A DNA stretch of 64,000 nt from an uncultured Dorea sp. (lineage in GTDB: Bacteria; Bacillota; Clostridia; Lachnospirales; Lachnospiraceae): contig CAJUFA010000003.1 in the NCBI GenBank assembly GCA_910585725.1, forward strand, positions 1 to 64,000. The letters are read 5' to 3'. Every line of letters begins with the position of its first letter. The first letter of the stretch is position 1. This document shows positions 43,397-52,193 of the stretch, one piece after another. The translations under genes and the position numbers were made by a program. Under the pieces are notes generated by a model that was not told where the DNA came from, made no database searches, and saw nothing but the letters and a program-made list of their open reading frames with translations.

Positions 43397-45262
43397 ATGA
43401 GAAAACTAGCCTTAAATGATGAAATATTACTGAAAATCGAGAAGCCTGCCCGCTATATCGGGAATGAAGTCAACAGCGTCATGAAAGATCCTGAAAAAGT
43501 AGATATTCGCTTCGCCATGTGTTTTCCCGACGTCTATGAGATAGGTATGTCCCACTTAGGGATTCAGATCCTCTATGATATGTTCAACCGCAGGGAGGAT
43601 GTTTGGTGCGAGAGAGTCTACTCGCCATGGTTCGATTTGGATCAGGTGATGCGAAAAGAGCATATTCCTTTGTTTGCCTTGGAATCACAAGATCCGATTA
43701 AGGAATTCGATTTCCTGGGGATTACCATACAATATGAGATGTGTTATACCAATATTCTCCAGATTCTGGACTTAAGCGGAATTCCCCTTTGCTCCCGCGA
43801 CAGGGATGATTCTGTCCCGATCGTAATCGGCGGCGGTCCCTGCGTCTCGAATCCGGAACCGCTGGCAGAATTCTTTGATCTGTTTTATATCGGAGAAGGG
43901 GAAACTGTCTACGGGGAACTTTTAGATGCCTATAAAGAAAATCAGAGAAAAGGCGGTTCGCGGAAAGATTTTCTCGAAATGGCGGCAGAGATTGACGGAA
44001 TCTATGTACCGGCATTCTATGATGCGGCTTATAAGAATGATGGAACGATCGCATCTTTTGAACCGGTGAACTCTCACGCAAAAGCGAGGATTCAAAAACA
44101 GGTGGTGCGTGATCTGACGGATACCTGTTATCCTCAGACTCCGGTGGTGCCTTTTATCAAAGTGACGCAGGACAGGGTGGTGCTTGAGATACAGAGAGGA
44201 TGTATACGGGGATGCCGTTTTTGTCAGGCGGGGATGCTTTATCGTCCTACCAGAGAACGGGATGTGGAAGTCTTGAAGCAATATGCATACCACATGCTTA
44301 AGAACACCGGACACGAAGAGATATCCCTGAGTTCCTTAAGTTCAAGCGATTACAGTCAACTGAAGGAATTGGTGACTTTTCTGATCAGTGAATTCAAAGA
44401 AGAGGGTATTAACATCTGCCTTCCGTCTCTCAGGATAGACGCGTTTTCACTGGAGGTGATGGGAAAGGTACAGGATGTGCGCAAAAGCAGCCTGACATTT
44501 GCCCCGGAAGCAGGTTCTCAGAGGATGCGGGACGTGATCAATAAAGGGCTTACCGAAGAAATAATCCTCTCAGGCGCCGGACAGGCTTTCGAGGGGGGAT
44601 GGAATAAGGTAAAGCTTTATTTCATGTTGGGACTTCCGACGGAGACCGAAGAGGACATGAAGGAGATACCGCGGCTTGCAGATAAGATTGCGAGAAGATA
44701 TTATGAGATTCCTAAGGAAAAGCGCAATGGGAAGTGCCAGATTACAACCAGTACTTCATTCTTCATTCCGAAGCCTTTTACACCGTTTCAGTGGGCGAAG
44801 ATGTATACGAACGATGAATATATTGCAAGGGCAGCCGTTGTAAAACATGAGTTTAATGAGCAATTGAACCGTAAAAGCCTGAAATATCACTGGCACGACG
44901 CGGAGGTGACGGTGTTGGAGGGAGCTTTTGCCAGAGGCGACCGGAGACTTTCGGATGTAATTCTTGAAGCGTACAGATTGGGATGTCTCTTTGATTCCTG
45001 GACGGAAAGCTTCGATAATGAGAAATGGATGAAGGCTTTTGAGAATACCGGCATAGATATAGGGTTCTATAATCTGAGAGACAGGGATATTCATGAAATC
45101 TTTCCCTGGGATTTTATTGATATCGGCGTGACGAAAGATTTCTTATATCAGGAATGGCGGCGAGCGTTAAAGGGCGAGGCGACGCCGAACTGCAGGATGA
45201 GCTGTTCCGGATGCGGTGCGATGAAATACAAAGGAGGGGTCTGTATTGAAAGCGAGAATTAA
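43397..45262 (+). CDS. Radical-SAM protein with B12-binding-like domain, TIGR03960 family
   Basis: 621 residues. The N-terminal ~230 residues resemble a cobalamin-binding Rossmann domain (FAMCFPDVYEIGMSHLGIQIL, IGGGPCVSNPEPL). The radical-SAM cluster motif is CIRGCRFCQAG near residue 273, followed by an SPASM-like helical part and a C-terminal CRMSCSGCGAMKYKGG. The function of this conserved family is unknown; it is nearly always followed by TIGR03936, as here, with a 17-base overlap. In related bacteria the pair leads into RNase G and rplU; here other genes intervene. A tRNA- or rRNA-modification role is often guessed. Confidence 0.9.
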   Translation: MRKLALNDEILLKIEKPARYIGNEVNSVMKDPEKVDIRFAMCFPDVYEIGMSHLGIQILYDMFNRREDVWCERVYSPWFDLDQVMRKEHIPLFALESQDPIKEFDFLGITIQYEMCYTNILQILDLSGIPLCSRDRDDSVPIVIGGGPCVSNPEPLAEFFDLFYIGEGETVYGELLDAYKENQRKGGSRKDFLEMAAEIDGIYVPAFYDAAYKNDGTIASFEPVNSHAKARIQKQVVRDLTDTCYPQTPVVPFIKVTQDRVVLEIQRGCIRGCRFCQAGMLYRPTRERDVEVLKQYAYHMLKNTGHEEISLSSLSSSDYSQLKELVTFLISEFKEEGINICLPSLRIDAFSLEVMGKVQDVRKSSLTFAPEAGSQRMRDVINKGLTEEIILSGAGQAFEGGWNKVKLYFMLGLPTETEEDMKEIPRLADKIARRYYEIPKEKRNGKCQITTSTSFFIPKPFTPFQWAKMYTNDEYIARAAVVKHEFNEQLNRKSLKYHWHDAEVTVLEGAFARGDRRLSDVILEAYRLGCLFDSWTESFDNEKWMKAFENTGIDIGFYNLRDRDIHEIFPWDFIDIGVTKDFLYQEWRRALKGEATPNCRMSCSGCGAMKYKGGVCIESEN

Positions 45263-46013
45263 ATTCCGTAAATATGGCGTGATGCGTTTTATCGGCCACC
45301 TTGACGTAATGCGTTTCTTTCAGAAAGCGATGCGGCGGGCTGAAATTCCCATTGCATTTACAGGAGGATACAGCCCTCACATGATTATGTCTTTTGCACA
45401 GCCGCTAGGCGTCGGTATTACCAGCGACGGGGAATATCTGGATATTGAATTAAGGGAAGCTATTGATTCTAAGGAAGCAGTCCGGAGACTTAATGGGGTG
45501 ATGGTGGAAGGAATAGACGTCGTTGATTTCTGCAGAATATCAGATGATAAGAAGAGCAGCGGTATGACAATCGTCGCGGCAGCCGAATATAGAGCCGTAC
45601 TTCTGGAATCTGCAAAATCCGCCGATATAACAAAAGCATTCCCGGATTCCTGGCAGATGAAGCTGGAAGAATTTATGAAGCGCGAAAGCATAGTGGTTCT
45701 AAAAAGTACTAAGCGGAGCGAAAAAGAGGTTGATATTAAACCAATGATTTATCAGATGTACCTTAAAGAAGATGGTATCTACCTGTTTCTGGCAGCCGGA
45801 AGCGAGCAGAATTTAAAACCTGACCTTGTAATAGGGGCTTTTTTGAGATTTGCCAATGAAGAATCGGACAGTGTTCCTTTTCACTACCACCGCTTGGACG
45901 TCTATGCCAGGCAGCCGGAAGGGATGGAAGATGTCTGGCAATCCAGTAAGAAAATAATTTTGGAAGGAAAGCAGCATATTTTTATACCGCTAAGTGAATT
46001 AAAAATTATTTAA
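45246..46013 (+). CDS. TIGR03936 radical-SAM-associated protein (DUF2344)
   Basis: 255 residues, no cysteine cluster motif. It begins ARIKFRKYGVMRFIGHLDVM, contains FQKAMRRAEIPIAFTGGYSPH and SFAQPLGVGITSDGEYLDIEL, all DUF2344 hallmarks. It overlaps the end of the radical-SAM gene by 17 bases and is thought to be its partner subunit, perhaps for substrate binding. The C-terminal ~90 residues are more variable. Confidence 0.9.
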   Translation: MKARIKFRKYGVMRFIGHLDVMRFFQKAMRRAEIPIAFTGGYSPHMIMSFAQPLGVGITSDGEYLDIELREAIDSKEAVRRLNGVMVEGIDVVDFCRISDDKKSSGMTIVAAAEYRAVLLESAKSADITKAFPDSWQMKLEEFMKRESIVVLKSTKRSEKEVDIKPMIYQMYLKEDGIYLFLAAGSEQNLKPDLVIGAFLRFANEESDSVPFHYHRLDVYARQPEGMEDVWQSSKKIILEGKQHIFIPLSELKII

Positions 46014-46058
46014 TATGTTATCAAAAATAACTTTACTATTATTTTGGGAGTTTATATT

Positions 46059-46544
46059 ATGAGTAAAAAAGAAGTAAAAACCAACGCCATGCGTATCCTG
46101 GACCGCCAGAAGATACCCTATGAATATGAGGAATATGAGTGTGCGGATTTTACAGACGGTATTCATGTGGCGGATCAGTTAGGTTATGACCATGCTCTGG
46201 TCTATAAGACGTTGGTGACGACCGGTAAGACCGGGCAGCATTACGTGTTTGTCATACCGATTGAAGAAGAGATAGATTTCAAGAAATCAGCAAAAATAGT
46301 AGGAGAGAAATCGCTGGAGATGCTGCACTTAAAAGACCTTACGAAAGTGACCGGTTATGTGCGCGGAGGATGTACTGCAATCGGTATGAAGAAGCAGTAT
46401 CCAACCATAATCCATGAGTCTGCCAGAGAGTTAGAATATATCTATGTCAGCGGGGGAAAGCTGGGGATGCAGTTAAAACTTAAGCCGGAAGATCTCAGAA
46501 AAGCGTCCGGCGCTAATTTTGCCGATGTCGTGTATGTGCGCTGA
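46059..46544 (+). CDS. ybaK: Cys-tRNA(Pro)/Cys-tRNA deacylase, YbaK/EbsC type
   Basis: 161 residues from ATG 46059 with GGGAG eight bases upstream; a TTG at 46044 is less likely. It has the YbaK fold landmarks: N-terminal TNAMRILDRQKIPYEYEEYE, VYKTLVTTGKTGQHYVFVIP, the catalytic-loop lysine in IDFKKSAKI, and GYVRGGCTAIGMKKQYPTII. It hydrolyses Cys-tRNA-Pro in trans, protecting translation. This and the ProX-like protein at 21471 give the window two members of one editing superfamily. Confidence 0.93.
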   Translation: MSKKEVKTNAMRILDRQKIPYEYEEYECADFTDGIHVADQLGYDHALVYKTLVTTGKTGQHYVFVIPIEEEIDFKKSAKIVGEKSLEMLHLKDLTKVTGYVRGGCTAIGMKKQYPTIIHESARELEYIYVSGGKLGMQLKLKPEDLRKASGANFADVVYVR

Positions 46545-46732
46545 CACTGCTTTCATATGTCAGGTTTGTAAAATATTTCATTGCAGACAGCTCTAAAATG
46601 TTGTAATATAAAATACGGTTTATTGGTCGAAGCTTGTACAGAGAATTTCTGAACATTATTAAATGTACGTGACATTTTGAGAATCCTCTTACAAGCATAA
46701 TGGAAAAAGCAGTTTGGAGGATTACGGAAAAG

Positions 46733-48064
46733 ATGAAAAAGGTGGTAAAGTTTGGCGGCAGTTCACTGGCCAGTGCGGCGCAGTTTCAGAAGGTGGGAAG
46801 AATTATCCGTAAAGAGGAATCCCGCAGGTATGTAATTCCGTCTGCCCCGGGGAAACGTTCGCCGGATGACACAAAAGTGACAGATATGCTTTATAGCTGT
46901 TATAATCTTGCTGCGATCGGCGATGAATCGGAAGAGGAATTCGAAGAACAGCTTACAATGATACACGAGCGTTATGATGAAATTATAAAAGGACTTGGTC
47001 TTTCCTTGTCTTTGGACGAGGAGTTCAAGCTGATTCGCACGAATTTCAGTAAAAAGATCGGACGAGATTATGCAGCTTCAAGGGGAGAATATCTGAACGC
47101 GCTTCTGATGGCAAATTATCTGGATTTTGAATTCATTGACGCTGCAGAAGTGATTTTCTTTGACGAAGCAGGAAATTTCGATGGGGATAAGACGAACAAA
47201 GTTCTCACCGCAAGACTTGCGGAGACGGAGAGAGCCGTTATTCCAGGGTTCTACGGCTCTATGCCGGATGGAAGGATCAAAACGTTCTCAAGAGGAGGTT
47301 CCGATATTACCGGTTCTATCGTGGCAAAGGCAGTCCGGGCGGATATGTATGAAAACTGGACGGATGTATCGGGATTTCTGATTGCGGACCCGCGCATTAT
47401 CAAGAATCCCAAAGCAATTGATGTGATCACTTACAGAGAACTTCGGGAGCTTTCTTATATGGGTGCGACAGTTCTTCATGAGGATGCGATCTTTCCGGTG
47501 CGCAAAGAAGGAATTCCGATTAACATACGTAATACGAATTCACCGGAGGACAAGGGAACGCTGATCGTAGAAGGTACTTGCAGGAAGCCTCGTTTCGTGA
47601 TAACCGGAATCGCCGGAAAGAAGGATTTTGCTTCCGTCACGGTCGAGAAAGCGATGATGAACTCAGAGGTTGGTTTCTGTAAAAAGGTTCTGGAGGTATT
47701 CGATGAAAATAATATTTCTATCGAACATATGCCTTCCGGAATTGATACGATGACGATCTTCGTACATCAGGATGAATTTGAAGAAAAGGAGCAGAAGGTG
47801 ATCGCCGGTATTCACAGACGGGTGGAACCTGATTTTCTGGATCTTGAATCAGATCTTGCGCTTATTGCAGTCGTGGGCAGAGGAATGCGTGCGACCAGGG
47901 GAACTTCCGGCAGGATATTCTCGGCTCTGGCTCATGCTAATGTGAATGTAAAAATGATTGATCAGGGTTCCAGTGAGCTGAATATAATTATCGGTGTTCG
48001 GAATCATGATTTTGAAACCGCAGTAAAGGCAATCTATGATATCTTTGTAAACACGATGATATGA
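46733..48064 (+). CDS. Aspartate kinase
   Basis: 443 residues from ATG 46733 (MKKVVKFGGSSLAS); GGAGG lies 12 bases upstream, and an ATG at 46700 has no site. The kinase domain has VKFGGSSLAS, RGGSDITGS and TDVSGFLIADPR; two ACT domains follow, ending at NVNVKMIDQGSSELNIIIGV, where allosteric amino acids bind. It starts synthesis of lysine, threonine and methionine. No pathway neighbour is adjacent. The 190-base leader shows no lysine-riboswitch core by eye. Confidence 0.95.
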   Translation: MKKVVKFGGSSLASAAQFQKVGRIIRKEESRRYVIPSAPGKRSPDDTKVTDMLYSCYNLAAIGDESEEEFEEQLTMIHERYDEIIKGLGLSLSLDEEFKLIRTNFSKKIGRDYAASRGEYLNALLMANYLDFEFIDAAEVIFFDEAGNFDGDKTNKVLTARLAETERAVIPGFYGSMPDGRIKTFSRGGSDITGSIVAKAVRADMYENWTDVSGFLIADPRIIKNPKAIDVITYRELRELSYMGATVLHEDAIFPVRKEGIPINIRNTNSPEDKGTLIVEGTCRKPRFVITGIAGKKDFASVTVEKAMMNSEVGFCKKVLEVFDENNISIEHMPSGIDTMTIFVHQDEFEEKEQKVIAGIHRRVEPDFLDLESDLALIAVVGRGMRATRGTSGRIFSALAHANVNVKMIDQGSSELNIIIGVRNHDFETAVKAIYDIFVNTMI

Positions 48065-48158
48065 TTCATCTGTTGCAATGTATTTTATTCATGTATTTCA
48101 TGTATGTTTCGTATGATCGTGTCTAAAGGCATGCATGAGTTCGGAGGTATTATAAATT

Positions 48159-48584
48159 ATGAATATTTTATTTTTCCTCAAGCCGAAGAGTGAGGTGGCT
48201 TATATCCATGATTACCATACTCTGCGCCAGGCTTTGGAGATTATGGAATATCACAGATATTCATCTGTGCCCATTTTGAATAAAGAAGGTAAATACGTCG
48301 GTTCCATTACGGAAGGCGATCTTCTGTGGGCTCTGAAGCGTTGGAATCTCCTGAATCTGAAAGACGCAGAGGATGTCAGTATCCTGAAGGTCGACCGACG
48401 GTTGGATTACCAATGCGTGACTGCGAAGTCTAAGATGGAAGACTTGATCGGACGGGCTATGGAGCAGAACTTCGTACCGGTTATTGACGACGAAGGTCAT
48501 TTTATCGGTATTATAACCCGAAGAGATATTATTGAATATTGTTACAATAAGATGAAAGGATGTGCCGACTGCAATGATCGTTGA
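48159..48584 (+). CDS. Two-CBS-domain protein
   Basis: 141 residues consisting of a CBS pair (Bateman module). The first is HTLRQALEIMEYHRYSSVPIL...GKYVGSITEGDLL and the second is SKMEDLIGRAMEQNFVPVID...GHFIGIITRRDII. Such stand-alone proteins bind adenine nucleotides or c-di-AMP and signal energy or stress state. The end overlaps the amidohydrolase start by 11 bases, so the two are coupled. The partner that it regulates is not evident. Confidence 0.88.
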   Translation: MNILFFLKPKSEVAYIHDYHTLRQALEIMEYHRYSSVPILNKEGKYVGSITEGDLLWALKRWNLLNLKDAEDVSILKVDRRLDYQCVTAKSKMEDLIGRAMEQNFVPVIDDEGHFIGIITRRDIIEYCYNKMKGCADCNDR

Positions 48585-49389
48585 TTTTCATACACATATG
48601 TTCCCGGATAAGATCGCGAAGGGAACGCTTGAGTTCTTAGAAAACGTCTGCAAGATAAAACCATATACGGATGGTACATATGCGGGACTTAGCAAGTCGA
48701 CAAAAGAGGCGGGAATTGATATCTCTGTCGCGCTTCCCGCAGTCACCAAGACCGCTCAGGTTGATTCTGTGAACCGGTTTGCCGCTCAGTATCAAGAAGC
48801 GCCTGTGATCTCATTCGGCGGGATTCATCCGGAATGTGAGAATTATAAAAATATCCTGCGGCAGATCCGGGACATGGGAATGAAGGGAATTAAACTGCAT
48901 CCTGATTATCAGGAAATTTATTTTAACGATATTCGTTATAAACGTCTGATCGAGTATGCTACGGAGTTAGGGTTGATTGTAAGCGTCCATGCGGGCAGCG
49001 ACCCTAAGTGTCCGTTTGACGTACACTGTACGCCGAAGATGGCGCTTGAGTTATTGAAGGACGTTAAGCCTGATAAGCTTGTGCTTGCTCATATGGGAGG
49101 AAATGAATGCTGGGATGAGGTAGAGGAGTATCTTGTAGGCGAGGATGTGTATTTTGATACAGGCGTCGTGTTAAACAGGATGCCGGAAGAACAGTTCATA
49201 CGTATGGTTCATACCCACGGAGCGGATAAGATCTTATTCGCGACAGATTCTCCGTGGGGCGGTCAGAAAGAATTTGTAGAGATTCTTACAGAGATGCCGT
49301 TGACGTTAGTGGAAAAAGCTAAAATATTCGCCGGAAACGCCTGCAGGCTATTGGATATTCCTATCAAAAATACGATAAAAAACCAATAA
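48574..49389 (+). CDS. Amidohydrolase 2-family (ACMSD-like) metal-dependent hydrolase
   Basis: 271 residues from ATG 48574. The TIM-barrel metal ligands are HTH in IVDFHTHMFPDK, the middle GMKGIKLHPDYQ and SVHAGSD, and the C-terminal Asp of ILFATDSPWGG. Members include decarboxylases and deaminases; the substrate is not recognisable. It overlaps the CBS gene by 11 bases, and AAAGGA upstream is about 13 bases away, so translation may depend on the upstream gene. Confidence 0.85.
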   Translation: MIVDFHTHMFPDKIAKGTLEFLENVCKIKPYTDGTYAGLSKSTKEAGIDISVALPAVTKTAQVDSVNRFAAQYQEAPVISFGGIHPECENYKNILRQIRDMGMKGIKLHPDYQEIYFNDIRYKRLIEYATELGLIVSVHAGSDPKCPFDVHCTPKMALELLKDVKPDKLVLAHMGGNECWDEVEEYLVGEDVYFDTGVVLNRMPEEQFIRMVHTHGADKILFATDSPWGGQKEFVEILTEMPLTLVEKAKIFAGNACRLLDIPIKNTIKNQ

Positions 49390-49396
49390 AAAGCAC

Positions 49397-49425
49397 TTGA
49401 TTTTACATGATTCGTATGCTATGAT
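49397..49425 (+). promoter_or_regulatory. Promoter of the rplU operon
   Basis: TTGATT at 49397 and TATGAT at 49420 are separated by 17 bases, eight bases after the amidohydrolase stop. Confidence 0.75.
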
Positions 49426-49429
49426 ATAC

Positions 49430-49500
49430 CAGTATGCCGCACAATGAGGTTTGAAAGTTCCAGACGGACACCGTAATTGGCGAGTAATGATAATAGGAGG
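49430..49500 (+). ncRNA. Candidate L21 leader RNA
   Basis: The ~75-base leader before rplU has paired-looking elements (for example CCAGACGGACACCG and GGCGAG) and resembles, from memory, the L21 autoregulatory leader of Firmicutes. This is not proven; a covariance-model search would decide. Confidence 0.4.
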
Positions 49501-49506
49501 TGCCAT

Positions 49507-49815
49507 ATGTACGCGATTATAGCAACAGGTGGTAAACAGTACAAAGTAGCCGAAGGCGATATCATTAGAGTAGAGAAGCTTGGTGTAGAAGCCGGAGAGA
49601 CTTTTACATTTGACCAGGTGCTTGCAGTAAGTGACAACGAATTAAAAGTTGGGAATCCGACCGTTGAGGGAGCGACCGTTGAAGCTTCTGTCGTAAAGAA
49701 CGGTAAAGCGAAGAAAGTCATCGTTTACAAGTATAAGAGAAAGACCGGATACCACAAGAAGAATGGTCACAGACAGCAGTATACTGCCGTAAAGATTGAC
49801 AAGATCAACGCTTAA
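49507..49815 (+). CDS. rplU: 50S ribosomal protein L21
   Basis: 102 residues from ATG 49507 with AGGAGGT upstream (the longer frame from 49477 lies in the leader). MYAIIATGGKQYKVAEGDII at the start and KYKRKTGYHKKNGHRQQYT at the end are L21 signatures. L21 binds 23S rRNA in the large subunit. It opens the rplU-prp-rpmA-obgE operon. Confidence 0.97.
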   Translation: MYAIIATGGKQYKVAEGDIIRVEKLGVEAGETFTFDQVLAVSDNELKVGNPTVEGATVEASVVKNGKAKKVIVYKYKRKTGYHKKNGHRQQYTAVKIDKINA

Positions 49816-49829
49816 TTCGGAGAGTATCC

Positions 49830-50165
49830 ATGATTCATGTAACCATATATGAGAATAGCCGAAAGGAATGTATCGGTTTTCAGACGAAAGGTCATGCCGG
49901 TTATAAAGATGAAGGACAGGATATTGTATGCGCGGCGGCGTCGGTATTGATGATTAACACGATCAATGCAATTGAAATGTATGCTTCGGATGAATGTTCG
50001 GTTATGAGCGACAGAGACGCGGGAATGATTGCTTATCATCTGAGAGGCGGCAGACCGTCGAAAGAGGCGGATCTTTTACTGAAAACAATGATCCTTGGGT
50101 TAGAAAGTATGGCAGATGACGAAAACTATGCGGAATATATTGATTTGAAATTTGAGGAGGTGTAA
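49830..50165 (+). CDS. prp: Ribosomal-processing cysteine protease Prp
   Basis: 111 residues. The catalytic pair is visible: GHAGYKDEGQDIVCAAASVL has the His and the Cys of the Prp family. It cleaves the N-terminal extension of L27, the product of the next gene. The gene lies 15 bases after rplU and ends five bases before the rpmA start, so L27 and its protease are made together. Confidence 0.95.
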   Translation: MIHVTIYENSRKECIGFQTKGHAGYKDEGQDIVCAAASVLMINTINAIEMYASDECSVMSDRDAGMIAYHLRGGRPSKEADLLLKTMILGLESMADDENYAEYIDLKFEEV

Positions 50166-50169
50166 CACC

Positions 50170-50451
50170 ATGATGAATTTAAACCTTCAGTTTTTTGCTC
50201 ATAAAAAGGGTGTTGGTTCTACAAAGAACGGAAGAGATTCCGAGGCTAAGAGACTTGGCGCCAAGAGAGCAGACGGACAGTTTGTAAAAGCCGGAAATAT
50301 TCTTTACAGACAGCGCGGAACGAAGATTCACCCAGGCGTAAATGTAGGACGCGGCGGTGACGATACATTGTTCGCGCTTGTGGACGGCGTTGTCAGATTT
50401 GAAAGAAAAGGAAGAGATAAGAAGCAGGTTTCTATCTATCCGGTAGCTTAA
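50170..50451 (+). CDS. rpmA: 50S ribosomal protein L27 with Prp-cleavable N-terminus
   Basis: 93 residues from ATG 50170 with GAGGAGGTG upstream. It begins MMNLNLQFFAHKKG; the first ten residues form the extension removed between FFA and HKKG by Prp, exposing the tail that reaches the peptidyl-transferase centre. RGTKIHPGVNVGRGGDDTLFA follows. The motif and its neighbour protease show that the processing system is intact here. Confidence 0.97.
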   Translation: MMNLNLQFFAHKKGVGSTKNGRDSEAKRLGAKRADGQFVKAGNILYRQRGTKIHPGVNVGRGGDDTLFALVDGVVRFERKGRDKKQVSIYPVA

Positions 50452-50465
50452 TTATTGATGGGGCG

Positions 50466-50520
50466 AAAAGAGTGTTGCAGGATAACTGACGTCGGTTAGT
50501 TAGAAAGCAGCGCTTTTTTT
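50466..50520 (+). terminator. Long hairpin between rpmA and obgE (attenuator)
   Basis: An outer stem of about 13 pairs with several G-T wobbles and an inner eight-pair stem (TAACTGAC with GTTAGTTA, loop GTCG) end in a run of seven T. Since obgE starts 21 bases later, it probably lets only part of the transcripts read through. Confidence 0.75.
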
Positions 50521-50541
50521 AATCCAGGAAAGGATGATGAG

Positions 50542-51825
50542 ATGTTTGCAGACAGAGCAAAGATACTGATAAAATCAGGTAAGGGCGGCGACGGACATGT
50601 CAGTTTCCGCCGTGAATTATACGTGCCGAACGGCGGACCAGACGGCGGCGACGGCGGAAGGGGCGGAGATGTAATCTTCGAAGTAGACGACGGACTGAAT
50701 ACTCTTCAGGATTATCGGCACAAGAGGAAATATGCCGCAAAAGAAGGGATGCCGGGAGGAAAGAGAAGATGCCATGGCAAAGATGCCGAAGATATCGTGC
50801 TGAAGGTACCGAAAGGAACCGTTATTAAAGAGGCGGAATCCGGCAAGGTCATTGCGGATATGTCAGGAGAGAATCGGCGTCAGGTTATCTTGAAAGGCGG
50901 AAAAGGCGGACTTGGCAATCAGCATTATGCTACGTCTACTATGCAGGTTCCCAAATACGCGCAGCCGGGACAGCCTTCCAGAGAGTTATGGATTACACTC
51001 GAATTGAAGGTAATTGCAGACGTTGGTCTTGTAGGATTTCCCAATGTAGGTAAATCTACATTTCTTTCCCGTGTAACGAACGCGCAGCCGAAGATTGCGA
51101 ATTATCATTTTACTACGCTGAATCCGAATCTTGGTGTTGTAGATCTGGCAGACGGGCAGGGCTTTGTGATCGCAGATATTCCGGGATTGATTGAAGGCGC
51201 GTCCGAGGGAGTCGGACTTGGTCATGAGTTTCTGCGTCACATAGAACGTACAAAATTAATGATTCATGTTGTGGACGCCGCAGGGACAGAAGGAAGGGAT
51301 CCGGTAGATGATATTTATAAGATTAACGCCGAATTAGAGGCTTATAATCCGGATATAGCCAAACGTCCCCAGGTAATTGCGGCAAATAAGATCGATGCAA
51401 TTTATCAGGAAGATGAAGATCCTATTGTTCGTCTGAAAGATGAATTTGAACCGAAGGGTGTGAAAGTCTACCCCATCTCGGGCGTGACGGGGGATGGTAT
51501 ACAAGAGCTCTTATATGCCGTGGCAGAACGATTGAAAGAACTGGATCAGACTCCTGTGATCTTTGAACAGGAATATTTCCCGGAAGAGGAATTGATCTAT
51601 GAAAACCTTCCTTATACAGTAGAGGTGGAGGAGGGAGTCTTTGTCGTAGAAGGTCCAAAGATAGAAAAGATGCTAGGATATACTAATCTGGATTCGGAAA
51701 AAGGTTTTGCTTTCTTTCAGAAGTTTTTAAAGGAGAGCGGGATCCTTAATGATCTGGAAGCGGCGGGAATCCAAGAGGGCGATACTGTCCGGATGTACGG
51801 ATTACAATTTGATTATTACAAATAG
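50542..51825 (+). CDS. obgE: GTPase Obg (CgtA)
   Basis: 427 residues. The N-terminal glycine-rich Obg fold (FADRAKILIKSGKGGDGHVS, GGPDGGDGGRGGDV) is followed by the G domain: GFPNVGKST (G1), DIPGLIEGASEG (G3) and NKID (G4). A C-terminal OCT domain (GVFVVEGPKIEKMLGYTNLD) completes the form typical of Gram-positives. It assists 50S assembly and stress responses. AGGAAAGGATG lies before the ATG. Confidence 0.97.
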   Translation: MFADRAKILIKSGKGGDGHVSFRRELYVPNGGPDGGDGGRGGDVIFEVDDGLNTLQDYRHKRKYAAKEGMPGGKRRCHGKDAEDIVLKVPKGTVIKEAESGKVIADMSGENRRQVILKGGKGGLGNQHYATSTMQVPKYAQPGQPSRELWITLELKVIADVGLVGFPNVGKSTFLSRVTNAQPKIANYHFTTLNPNLGVVDLADGQGFVIADIPGLIEGASEGVGLGHEFLRHIERTKLMIHVVDAAGTEGRDPVDDIYKINAELEAYNPDIAKRPQVIAANKIDAIYQEDEDPIVRLKDEFEPKGVKVYPISGVTGDGIQELLYAVAERLKELDQTPVIFEQEYFPEEELIYENLPYTVEVEEGVFVVEGPKIEKMLGYTNLDSEKGFAFFQKFLKESGILNDLEAAGIQEGDTVRMYGLQFDYYK

Positions 51826-51837
51826 ATGTATTATAAT
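51809..51837 (+). promoter_or_regulatory. Internal promoter of the yhbY-nadD-yqeK-rsfS genes
   Basis: TTGATT at 51809 and TATAAT at 51832 are separated by 17 bases. The -35 box lies in the last codons of obgE, giving the downstream four genes an independent start. Confidence 0.7.
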
Positions 51838-51888
51838 AGAAGATAGATTTGTACCAGATCTATATAAGGAAGAATAGGGGTAAAGAAA

Positions 51889-52185
51889 ATGACAACAAAA
51901 CAGAGAGCTTATCTGAAAAGTCTTGCAATGACCATGGATCCCATATTTCAAATCGGCAAGAACAGCATGACGCCGGAGCTTACGAGAGCAATAGAGGAAG
52001 CTCTGGCAGCAAGGGAGCTTATTAAAGTCAGTGTGCTGAAAAACTGTATAGATGATCCGCACATGCTGGCCGACATGATTGCAGAGCGCACACACTCTCA
52101 GGTGGTACAGGTAATCGGAAAAAAGATTGTCCTGTACAGGGCAGGAAAAGATAAAAATAAAAAGATAGAGCTGGAGAAGATATGA
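51889..52185 (+). CDS. yhbY: Ribosome assembly RNA-binding protein YhbY (CRM domain)
   Basis: 98 residues forming one CRM domain: TTKQRAYLKSLAMTMDPIFQ, the loop IGKNSMTPELTRAIEEALAA and the C-terminal VVQVIGKKIVLYRA. It associates with pre-50S particles. The stop codon is inside an eight-base tandem duplication that also supplies the nadD start (see repeat at 52178). Confidence 0.95.
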   Translation: MTTKQRAYLKSLAMTMDPIFQIGKNSMTPELTRAIEEALAARELIKVSVLKNCIDDPHMLADMIAERTHSQVVQVIGKKIVLYRAGKDKNKKIELEKI

Positions 52186-52193
52186 AGATATGA
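52178..52193 (+). repeat. 8-bp tandem duplication joining the yhbY stop and the nadD start
   Basis: AGATATGA occurs twice in a row (52178-52185, 52186-52193). The first copy ends in the yhbY TGA; the second contains the nadD ATG at 52190. Confidence 0.85.

Noticed and set aside
46545..46732. Lysine riboswitch before the aspartokinase gene
   Set aside because: The leader is short and AT-rich, with no recognisable lysine-riboswitch core or terminator; only a distant GCTTGTA/TACAAGC pair is visible.
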